DNA from: Porphyromonas sp.
GTDB lineage: Bacteria; Bacteroidota; Bacteroidia; Bacteroidales; Porphyromonadaceae
Direction of reading: 5' to 3'
Assembly (NCBI GenBank): GCA_003640335.1
Contig: RBKG01000174.1
Location: 1-5,849, forward strand
Length of the DNA: 5,849 nt
Each line of letters opens with the position of its first letter. The stretch's first letter is position 1. The notes below the pieces were generated by a model. The model made no database searches. It saw only the letters and a list, made by a program, of their open reading frames with translations, and was not told the DNA's origin. The translations under genes and the position numbers were made by a program. Of the stretch, positions 1 to 5,849 are shown in pieces.

Positions 1-2
1 TT

Positions 3-86
3 CATACTTCACTTGCTATTCCTGAAAAGACTAAGGAAGGTCCTCGTGCTGCTGCCGAAGAACTATTCAGCATGATTAACGAATAA
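3..86 (+). CDS. 3' end of an unrecognised protein (partial, 27 residues)
   Basis: This is an open frame running in from the left edge and ending at TAA 84-86. It encodes 27 residues ending in EELFSMINE. Favoured codons of the neighbouring genes (GCT, GAA, GGT, CGT, AAG) dominate it, and a strong intrinsic terminator follows about 40 bases downstream, so it is very probably the true C-terminus of a plus-strand gene. The other two frames carry a stop (frame 1) or lack this codon pattern. The tail is hydrophilic and helix-prone, with no signal or membrane segment in the visible part. I do not recognise the family and assign no function. Confidence 0.7.
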   Translation, partial: HTSLAIPEKTKEGPRAAAEELFSMINE

Positions 87-126
87 ATAGATGCTCAGAC
101 TTTCTTAGCGAAAGTTTGTATAAGTA

Positions 127-170
127 AAGTGAGTGTATCGCATTTCAGTGATACACTTACTTCTTTTTTT
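127..170 (+). terminator. Rho-independent terminator of the upstream partial gene
   Basis: Arms at 127-139 and 150-162 form a 13-bp stem with a single G-U pair around a 10-nt loop. A run of seven T follows at 164-170. A smaller 9-bp hairpin (96-104 with 110-118, one G-U, 5-nt loop) lies between the stop codon and this terminator. Transcription from the left should therefore end here, so the palindrome array downstream is probably not part of that transcript. Confidence 0.88.
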
Positions 171-243
171 AGGCAACTATATTAAGTTTTGAGCCTGTGG
201 TAAATGGCTTTCTATTAAAGGTCCGATAAGGGACGGTACAAAA

Positions 244-264
244 TGAGACCTTTGGGCGGTCTCA
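244..264. repeat. Short perfect inverted repeat left of the palindrome array
   Basis: Arms TGAGACC (244-250) and GGTCTCA (258-264) are perfect reverse complements around a 7-nt centre. The dyad centre at 254 lies 43.5 bp left of the first clear array unit, which is close to two 22-bp steps, so it may be an outlying member of the array. No T-run follows, so it is a poor intrinsic terminator. The bases between 171 and 243 show no gene or other structure I can support. Confidence 0.6.
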
Positions 265-286
265 AAATGTATGTGTGCAAGTAGTT

Positions 287-484
287 TTGTAAATACGCGT
301 ACTTAAGTCATTAAGTACGCGTAAATACATTTGTACTTACGCGTAAACATTTCGGTGAGTACACGCACTCATTTCATTAAGTACGCACACTCATTTGCAA
401 ACTTCAGCTGTAGTTTGTGCAGACTACGGCTGAAGTTTGTACAAACTACACGTGTAGTCTGTACAAACCTCGCCGAGGTTTTGA
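287..484. repeat. Tandem array of nine palindromes phased at 22 bp
   Basis: Nine dyad-symmetric cores have centres at 297.5, 319.5, 341.5, 363.5, 385.5, 407.5, 429.5, 451.5 and 473, so every step is 22 bp except the last (21.5). The cores change along the array: TACGCGTA (294-301, 316-323) and TTACGCGTAA (337-346); then weaker GAGT/ACTC-type dyads (357-370, 380-391); then near-palindromes around CAGCTG (399-416) and GGCTGAAG (421-438); a perfect ACTACACGTGTAGT (445-458); and AAACCTCG/CGAGGTTT arms (465-472, 474-481). Phase and symmetry are kept while the sequence drifts. Neighbouring units can also pair with each other: 294-306 with 311-323, and 399-416 with 421-438. It lies between a terminator and the rplY promoter. 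Function is unknown; candidates are an array of protein-binding sites, a structured RNA, or a repeat family. Confidence 0.88.
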
Positions 485-589
485 GTTTAGATAAGGCAAT
501 TACAATTTTATGGACTCTATAATGACTATTTCTATGAGTCTATGCTGAGTATATTTACTATGTTTAATCTTGTTTTTGAGTCGGAGAGC

Positions 590-618
590 TTTTTATATGT
601 ATTTATTTTGTATCTTTG
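590..618 (+). promoter_or_regulatory. Predicted rplY promoter (Bacteroidetes type)
   Basis: TATCTTTG at 611-618 is an exact match to the Bacteroidetes -7 consensus TAnnTTTG. A T-run at 590-594 sits about where the -33 TTTG element is expected, but the match is weak. Transcription should begin near 624-627, leaving a leader of about 100 nt before rplY. The stretch 485-589 between the palindrome array and this promoter is AT-rich and shows no gene or clear structure. Confidence 0.7.
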
Positions 619-624
619 TCGCCA

Positions 625-725
625 GTTATCGGAGTCTTCCAATACAGACAGTGAAGTAATTCTGTGTCGTGTGATGGGAAATTAGCGAGACTAATTTTGA
701 GTAACACTTTAATTTATAACAGAAA
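625..725 (+). other. Predicted 5' leader of rplY with two small hairpins
   Basis: If transcription starts just after the -7 box at 611-618, about 100 nt precede the rplY start codon. Two hairpins can be drawn: 642-648 with 661-667 (7 bp including one G-U, 12-nt loop), and AAATTAG 679-685 with CTAATTT 691-697 (7 bp, 5-nt loop). The start codon lies in an unpaired A/T-rich stretch. Leaders of ribosomal protein genes often carry autoregulatory structure, but no known class is recognised here. Confidence 0.4.
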
Positions 726-1298
726 ATGAAGTCATTTAAGCTAGAAGGACATCTTCGCCAAGACCTTGGTAAGAAGTCAGCAAAGGCACTACGTGGTGGT
801 GCTGAAATCCCTGCAGTACTTTATGGTGGTGCAGATGTTAAGCACATTGTAGTATCTCAAGAAGGTGTGCGTAACCTAATTTATAGCCCAGAGATTTTTG
901 TTGTTGAGCTAAACATCGACGGACAAGAAGTGAAGGCTGTACTTAAGGATATCCAGTTCCACCCAGTAACAGATGCTATTCTTCACCTTGATTTCCTTCA
1001 GGTAGACGAGCAGAAGCCAGTAGTTGTAGAAGTACCTGTAGTGCTTCAAGGTCACGCAGAAGGTGTGCGTGCTGGGGGTAAGCTTGCTCTTGAAATGCGT
1101 AAGCTTAAGGTTAAGGCTATTTACACAGAAATTCCAGAGAAGCTCTTTATCGATGTTACTAACCTTGGTCTAGGTAAGACTATCCAAGTTGGTGCACTTA
1201 GCTTCGAAGGTCTAGAAGTTATCAATGCTAAGAACGCTGTAGTATGTGCTGTTAAGCTCACACGTGCTGCTCGTGGTGCTCTCGCTAAGGGTAAGTAA
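726..1298 (+). CDS. rplY: Large-subunit ribosomal protein bL25, CTC/TL5 form
   Basis: The product binds 5S rRNA in the central protuberance of the 50S subunit. The N-terminal half (about residues 3-93) is the L25 beta-barrel and contains the family motif DIQFHPVT (75-82) followed by LHLDF. The C-terminal half (about 97-182) is the CTC/TL5 extension, with the typical EGVRAGGKL stretch (112-120). At 190 residues it has the length of the long two-domain form, not the roughly 95-residue E. coli form. The tail RAARGALAKGK is basic, as expected for RNA contact. The ATG at 726 is preceded by A/T-rich sequence without a Shine-Dalgarno motif, usual for Bacteroidetes, and gives a standard N-terminus (MKSFKLEG). 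Its own promoter and terminator flank it, so it appears monocistronic and is not followed by pth, its frequent partner elsewhere. Codon use is that of a highly expressed gene. Confidence 0.96.
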   Translation: MKSFKLEGHLRQDLGKKSAKALRGGAEIPAVLYGGADVKHIVVSQEGVRNLIYSPEIFVVELNIDGQEVKAVLKDIQFHPVTDAILHLDFLQVDEQKPVVVEVPVVLQGHAEGVRAGGKLALEMRKLKVKAIYTEIPEKLFIDVTNLGLGKTIQVGALSFEGLEVINAKNAVVCAVKLTRAARGALAKGK

Positions 1299-1335
1299 TT
1301 ATCGCTTGAGAGGCTAAATTTCTTAGTTTCGTATA

Positions 1336-1380
1336 ACTCCACAAATGCTCCATTACAGAGTGTTTGTGGAGTTTTTCTTT
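1336..1380 (+). terminator. Rho-independent terminator of rplY
   Basis: Arms at 1336-1350 and 1358-1372 form a 15-bp stem: ten perfect pairs at the base, then two G-U pairs, then three more Watson-Crick pairs, closed by a 7-nt loop. The T-rich tract 1372-1380 follows immediately. It separates rplY from typA, consistent with the independent promoter found downstream. Confidence 0.93.
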
Positions 1381-1397
1381 ACTCTTGGTCTGAATAT

Positions 1398-1431
1398 CTG
1401 TGTGCTATCTGCTAGGGAATGAGTATCTTTG
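1398..1431 (+). promoter_or_regulatory. Predicted typA promoter
   Basis: TATCTTTG at 1424-1431 matches the Bacteroidetes -7 box exactly; the -33 region near 1398-1404 is only a weak TG-rich match. The 17-nt core at 1418-1434 is identical to the one upstream of the ABC-F gene on the other strand. Predicted transcription start is about 1437-1440, downstream of the ATG at 1419, so that ATG could not lie in this transcript. This supports initiation at 1455. Confidence 0.65.
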
Positions 1432-1454
1432 CAACTCAGAATAATAGAAGACAG

Positions 1455-3254
1455 ATGCAAAATATCAGAAACATTGCCATTATTGCCCACGTAGACCATG
1501 GTAAGACTACTCTTGTGGACAAAATGTTGCTAGCAGGTAAGCTCTTTCGCGATGATAAGGCTGCCGCTGTAGATACCTACCTAGATAATAATGATTTAGA
1601 GAGAGAAAGAGGTATCACAATCCTATCTAAGAATGTCAGCATTCGCTATAAAGACGTCAAGATAAATATTATTGATACTCCTGGTCACGCCGATTTCGGT
1701 GGGGAGGTAGAGCGTGTATTAAATCTAGCTGATGGATGCTTGCTCCTTGTTGATGCTTTTGAAGGTCCTATGCCTCAGACGCGTTTTGTGTTGCAGAAGG
1801 CTATTGAAATGGGATTAAAGCCTATTGTGGTTATCAATAAGGTAGATAAGCCTAATTGCCGTCCATCAGAGGTGGAAGATATGGTCTTTGACCTGATGTT
1901 TAGCTTAGGTGCTAGTGAAGAACAGCTTAACTTTAAGACAATTTATGGCTCAGCTAAACAAGGTTGGATGAGTCTTGACTATAAGGAGCCAACTTCTGAT
2001 ATTACAACGCTACTAGATACTATTCTAGAAGAAATCCCAGCACCCGAACAGATTGACGGACCTTCACAGATGCTCATTACATCACTAGATTTCTCTAGTT
2101 ATGTAGGACGTATCGCAGTGGGGCGTGTGCATCGCGGTACTTTCAAGGAAGGGCAAGATGTAGTCTTGTGTAAGCATGATGGAGCACAAACTAAGATGCG
2201 CATCAAGGAAGTAAATATCTTTGAGGGGCTAGGTCGTACGAAGGTTGAGAGCGTAAGCTCTGGTGATATCTGTGCCTTGATTGGTATTGAAGGCTTTGAA
2301 ATCGGAGAAACTGTTGCCGATTCGTCTGCTCCTGAAGCATTGCCAACGATTGCTGTCGATGAGCCAACGATGAGCATGCTCTTTACGATTAACAACTCTC
2401 CATTCTTTGGTAAGGAAGGTAAGTTTGTAACGAGCCGTCATATCCACGATCGCCTACAGAAGGAACTTGACCGCAATCTCGCTCTTCGCGTAGAAGCTGG
2501 TGCTACTGCTGATAGCTGGCTTGTTTATGGGCGTGGCGTACTTCACTTGTCTGTCCTTATCGAGACTATGCGCCGTGAGGGTTATGAGCTTCAGGTAGGA
2601 CAACCTCAGGTAATTATCCGCGAAATTGATGGCGTTAAGTGTGAGCCAGTAGAGCAGCTTATGGTCAATCTCCCAGAGGAGAGCGCAAGTAAGATTATTG
2701 ACATGGTAACACGTCGTAAGGGGGAAATGACTATGATGGAAACGAAGGGTGACCGTACTTTCCTTGAGTTTACAATCCCTTCTCGTGGTATTATTGGACT
2801 TAATAACTCTGTGCTTACGGCTTCTGCCGGTGAAGCTGTTATGGCACACCGTTTCCTTGAATATCAGCCATGGAAGGGAGATATTGATAGACGCAATAAC
2901 GGTAGTATAATTGCCCTAGAAACGGGTACTGCTTATGCTTATGCACTCAATAACTTGCAGAGCCGTGGTCGCTTCTTTATCTCTCCCGGAGAAGAAGTGT
3001 ACGCAGGTCAGGTTATTGGAGAGCATAGTAAGGAAGGTGATTTGGGCGTTAATGTATGTAAGAGTAAGAAGCTTACTAATATGCGTGCCTCTGGTAGTGA
3101 CGATAAGGTCGCTCTTGCGCCTCCCGTAATATTCAGTCTAGAAGATGCTCTTGAGTATATCAAGCCAGATGAATATGTGGAAATTACTCCAGAAAGTCAG
3201 CGCATGCGTAAAATCATTCTAGATGAGACTGAGCGCAAGCGTCAGAGCAGATAG
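1455..3254 (+). CDS. typA: Ribosome-binding translational GTPase TypA/BipA
   Basis: A translational GTPase of the EF-G/LepA group that binds the 70S ribosome and assists 50S assembly and growth under stress or cold. Numbering from Met 1455: G1 AHVDHGKT (11-18), switch I with RERGITI (50-56), G3 DTPGH (74-78), G4 NKVDK (128-132) and G5 GSAK (165-168). All nucleotide-binding motifs and the catalytic His 78 are intact. The beta-barrel domain II, the EF-G-like domains and the TypA-specific C-terminal domain follow; total length 599 matches the family. The frame also has an ATG at 1419 giving 611 residues, but those 12 extra residues (starting MSIFATQ) are atypical and come from the promoter -7 box, so I take MQNIRNIAIIAHVD as the start. 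It is transcribed alone between the rplY terminator and the hairpin at 3280. No truncation or frameshift is seen. Confidence 0.97.
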   Translation: MQNIRNIAIIAHVDHGKTTLVDKMLLAGKLFRDDKAAAVDTYLDNNDLERERGITILSKNVSIRYKDVKINIIDTPGHADFGGEVERVLNLADGCLLLVDAFEGPMPQTRFVLQKAIEMGLKPIVVINKVDKPNCRPSEVEDMVFDLMFSLGASEEQLNFKTIYGSAKQGWMSLDYKEPTSDITTLLDTILEEIPAPEQIDGPSQMLITSLDFSSYVGRIAVGRVHRGTFKEGQDVVLCKHDGAQTKMRIKEVNIFEGLGRTKVESVSSGDICALIGIEGFEIGETVADSSAPEALPTIAVDEPTMSMLFTINNSPFFGKEGKFVTSRHIHDRLQKELDRNLALRVEAGATADSWLVYGRGVLHLSVLIETMRREGYELQVGQPQVIIREIDGVKCEPVEQLMVNLPEESASKIIDMVTRRKGEMTMMETKGDRTFLEFTIPSRGIIGLNNSVLTASAGEAVMAHRFLEYQPWKGDIDRRNNGSIIALETGTAYAYALNNLQSRGRFFISPGEEVYAGQVIGEHSKEGDLGVNVCKSKKLTNMRASGSDDKVALAPPVIFSLEDALEYIKPDEYVEITPESQRMRKIILDETERKRQSR

Positions 3255-3279
3255 TTCTTTTTGTTTATAATAGTTTTTC

Positions 3280-3320
3280 CAAGTCCGCTACTAAGTTCAA
3301 AGAATGAAGTAGCGGACTTG
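3280..3320. terminator. Strong hairpin after typA without a U-tract
   Basis: Perfect 13-bp arms (3280-3292 and 3308-3320) enclose a 15-nt loop that can itself form a small TTC/GAA stem. Position just past the typA stop suggests a 3' end. However, no T-run follows on either strand; the T-rich stretch is upstream at 3256-3278. It could be a weak or factor-dependent terminator, or a 3'-end stabilising hairpin. Confidence 0.5.
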
Positions 3321-3378
3321 TTGCATCATAGCCGTTTCTACCTAATAGTATATAATGTGTAGATACACGGCAAATAAA

Positions 3379-3396
3379 ATACCTAATATTAGGTAT
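3379..3396. promoter_or_regulatory. Perfect 18-bp palindrome, candidate operator
   Basis: ATACCTAATATTAGGTAT is fully self-complementary and ends immediately upstream of the predicted -33 element of the flavodoxin promoter. The half TACCTAATA also occurs as a direct copy at 3339-3347, 41 bp upstream, and TACC recurs within the -7 box. This resembles a dimeric regulator site. Flavodoxin is controlled by iron or redox state in many bacteria, but I cannot assign this sequence to a known regulator. Confidence 0.55.
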
Positions 3397-3397
3397 A

Positions 3398-3426
3398 TTT
3401 AGTACAAGGGATTAACTATACCTTTG
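3398..3426 (+). promoter_or_regulatory. Predicted flavodoxin promoter
   Basis: TACCTTTG at 3419-3426 matches TAnnTTTG, with TTTA at 3398-3401 as the -33 element and a 17-bp spacer. Predicted start is near 3432-3434, leaving a leader of about 30 nt. The -7 box overlaps the right arm of the inverted repeat. Confidence 0.65.
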
Positions 3427-3462
3427 CCGTGTACATAATTCTATAACATTCAATAAACGTTT

Positions 3463-3963
3463 ATGAAGAAGATTGGAATATTCTATGGTTCTTCTACAGG
3501 AACCACTTCAGAATTAGCTCAGAAGATTGCTAAGGCTGTTGGTGCAGAAGCTAATTGCTTCGATGTCGCAAATGCAAGTGCAGAAGATGCAGCATCTTTC
3601 GATGTACTCCTACTCGGTAGCTCTACTTGGGGTATTGGTGATTTGCAAGATGATTGGGAAAGCTTCCTCCCTGAGCTTGCTTCTCAAAATCTTAGCGGTA
3701 AGGCTGTAGCTCTTTTTGGTTGCGGTGACTCAGATAGCTATCCAGACTCTTTCTGCGAAGCTCTTGCTAAGATTAAGGAAGGTCTTGCTGGTACAGGTTG
3801 TAAGTTTGTTGGTGCTTATGCTCCAGAAGAATATACTTACGATGCTACTGCTAGTGAAGAAGATGGTAAGCTTATCGGTCTATGCGTAGATGATGTTAAT
3901 CAATCAGATTTAACTGACGCTCGCTTGGCTACTTGGCTAGAGGCTTTTGCTGGCGAACGATAG
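3463..3963 (+). CDS. fldA: Flavodoxin, long-chain type
   Basis: A small cytoplasmic FMN protein that carries low-potential electrons and commonly replaces ferredoxin when iron is scarce. The FMN phosphate loop GSSTGTT is at residues 9-15. The W-loop has STW with Trp 56, and the Y-loop has GCGD (86-89) with Tyr 93; Trp and Tyr normally sandwich the flavin ring. The acidic run DLQDDW (60-65) fits a partner-binding surface. At 166 residues, with the extra loop around 117-135, it fits the long-chain class (E. coli FldA is 176). The protein is strongly acidic, has no signal peptide, and starts at an ATG preceded by A/T-rich sequence without a Shine-Dalgarno motif. It lies alone between its own promoter, with a palindromic candidate operator, and a strong terminator, facing the ABC-F gene. 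Confidence 0.95.
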   Translation: MKKIGIFYGSSTGTTSELAQKIAKAVGAEANCFDVANASAEDAASFDVLLLGSSTWGIGDLQDDWESFLPELASQNLSGKAVALFGCGDSDSYPDSFCEALAKIKEGLAGTGCKFVGAYAPEEYTYDATASEEDGKLIGLCVDDVNQSDLTDARLATWLEAFAGER

Positions 3964-3997
3964 TTATATAGCAGAACCGTAAATAAGTAGATAAAGT

Positions 3998-4036
3998 AAT
4001 AAGGGCTACAACTCCGAGAGTTGTAGCCCTTATTTT
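3998..4036. terminator. Bidirectional terminator between fldA and the ABC-F gene
   Basis: Arms 3998-4014 and 4018-4034 form a perfect 17-bp stem with a 3-nt CGA loop (a 4-nt loop is possible by opening one pair). T-rich sequence follows on both strands (4030-4036 on plus; TTATTACTTTAT on minus). It serves the convergent genes on either side. Confidence 0.93.
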
Positions 4037-4051
4037 GCGTATTAAAAAGCC

Positions 4052-5668
<1,617 letters not shown>

Positions 5669-5697
5669 TTATGAATTTAATATTATCGTGTTTTAGT

Positions 5698-5732
5698 TTG
5701 CAAAGATACTCATTTTATGAACGATATGTGTC
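5698..5732 (-). promoter_or_regulatory. Predicted promoter of the ABC-F gene
   Basis: On the minus strand TATCTTTG occupies 5708-5701, an exact TAnnTTTG match, with only a weak -33 region around 5728-5732. Transcription should start near 5692-5695, giving a leader of about 25 nt. The 17-nt core at 5698-5714 is identical to the typA promoter core at 1418-1434. Confidence 0.65.
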
Positions 5733-5753
5733 ATAGCGAGCGTGTGGTAGTCC

Positions 5754-5784
5754 AAAAACTCTAGTTTTGCCTTATTATAGAGTT
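5754..5784 (-). terminator. Weak hairpin terminator for the gene entering from the right
   Basis: On the minus strand AACTCTA (5784-5778) pairs with TAGAGTT (5763-5757) around a 14-nt loop, and the arm runs into five T (5758-5754). The stem is short and AT-rich, so strength is doubtful, but it overlaps the stop codon of the predicted partial gene at 5775, where a terminator would be expected. Confidence 0.35.
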
Positions 5785-5849
5785 CCGGTAGTATTATCCT
5801 GCAACGGTGCAGAGATGATTTTTTGAGATTCACGTGCAGTGGCTGCAAT
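5775..5849 (-). CDS. Possible 3' end of an unrecognised minus-strand gene
   Basis: The minus frame entering at 5849 encodes 24 residues ending in QDNTTGTL before TAA at 5777-5775. Its codons (GCA, ACT, CGT, GAA, TCT, CAA) match the local preference and a weak hairpin with a T-run follows, which is why I favour it. A second minus frame is also open from the edge to about 5693, but it uses less favoured codons and runs through the ABC-F promoter. The fragment is too short for family assignment. Confidence 0.4.
   Translation of the reverse strand: MAATARESQKIISAPLQDNTTGTL

Larger units (their letters stand above)
3364..3433. repeat. 11-bp inverted repeat flanking the flavodoxin promoter
   Basis: TACACGGCAAA (3364-3374) and TTTGCCGTGTA (3423-3433) are perfect reverse complements separated by 48 bp. 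The right arm contains the TTTG of the predicted -7 box and reaches the expected transcription start. The enclosed segment holds an 18-bp palindrome and the -33 region. An RNA starting here would lack the left arm, so the symmetry most likely acts at the DNA level. Confidence 0.8.

Noticed and set aside
287..484. CRISPR array
   Set aside because: The units abut each other without unique spacers, each unit is itself palindromic, units differ in sequence, and no cas gene is present.
287..484. Iterons of a replication origin
   Set aside because: Iterons are near-identical direct repeats next to a replication gene; these units are divergent palindromes and there is no replication initiator or DnaA-box cluster nearby.
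331..522. A 63-codon plus-strand open frame in the region before rplY
   Set aside because: It lies mostly inside the palindrome array, its codon use is unlike the neighbouring genes, its product is low-complexity and Cys/Ser/Leu-rich with no recognisable motif, and no promoter or plausible start context precedes it.
1121..1342. Minus-strand open frame opposite rplY
   Set aside because: A shadow of the rplY coding strand; it overlaps a confidently identified gene and the terminator and has no family features.
2454..2849. 131-codon minus-strand open frame opposite typA
   Set aside because: It lies wholly within typA, which is complete with all motifs; the product is not recognisable.
5693..5848. 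Minus-strand open frame reaching into the ABC-F promoter (ending MSIFAN)
   Set aside because: It runs through the predicted -7 box, uses less favoured codons than the competing frame ending at 5775, and ends at the predicted transcription start of the ABC-F gene.

Overview
The window reads as a moderate-GC member of the Bacteroidales, possibly Porphyromonas-like. The evidence is a Bacteroidetes -7 promoter box (TAnnTTTG) in front of all four complete genes, the lack of Shine-Dalgarno motifs before the starts (A/T-rich instead), and protein sequences that look Bacteroidales-type. The genus is an inference; the phylum is fairly secure.

Layout. The 3' end of an unrecognised plus-strand gene (3-86) is followed by an intrinsic terminator (127-170). 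Next comes a gene-free stretch of about 550 bases. Its striking content is a phased array of at least nine short palindromes spaced 22 bp apart (about 287-484), possibly extended leftward by an inverted repeat at 244-264. A promoter near 590-618 then gives rplY (ribosomal protein bL25, CTC form; 726-1298) a leader of about 100 nt, and a strong terminator ends that unit. typA/bipA (ribosome-binding GTPase; 1455-3254) has its own promoter, which lies on top of the upstream alternative ATG. A U-tract-free hairpin follows typA. A second regulatory region (3339-3433) has nested inverted repeats around the promoter of a long-chain flavodoxin (3463-3963). A bidirectional terminator (3998-4036) separates flavodoxin from a convergent ABC-F ATPase gene (4052-5668, minus). 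The right edge appears to hold the 3' end of another minus-strand gene (5775-5849) with a weak terminator.

How the genes relate. Three of the four complete genes (bL25, TypA, ABC-F) act on the ribosome; flavodoxin is a low-potential electron carrier. Each appears to be a separate transcription unit, so this is a neighbourhood and not an operon. The coding genes are ordinary housekeeping genes. The unusual material is the 22-bp phased palindrome array, the inverted-repeat architecture around the flavodoxin promoter, and an ABC-F protein whose second ATP site has lost its Walker A lysine, its catalytic glutamate and its Q-loop glutamine.
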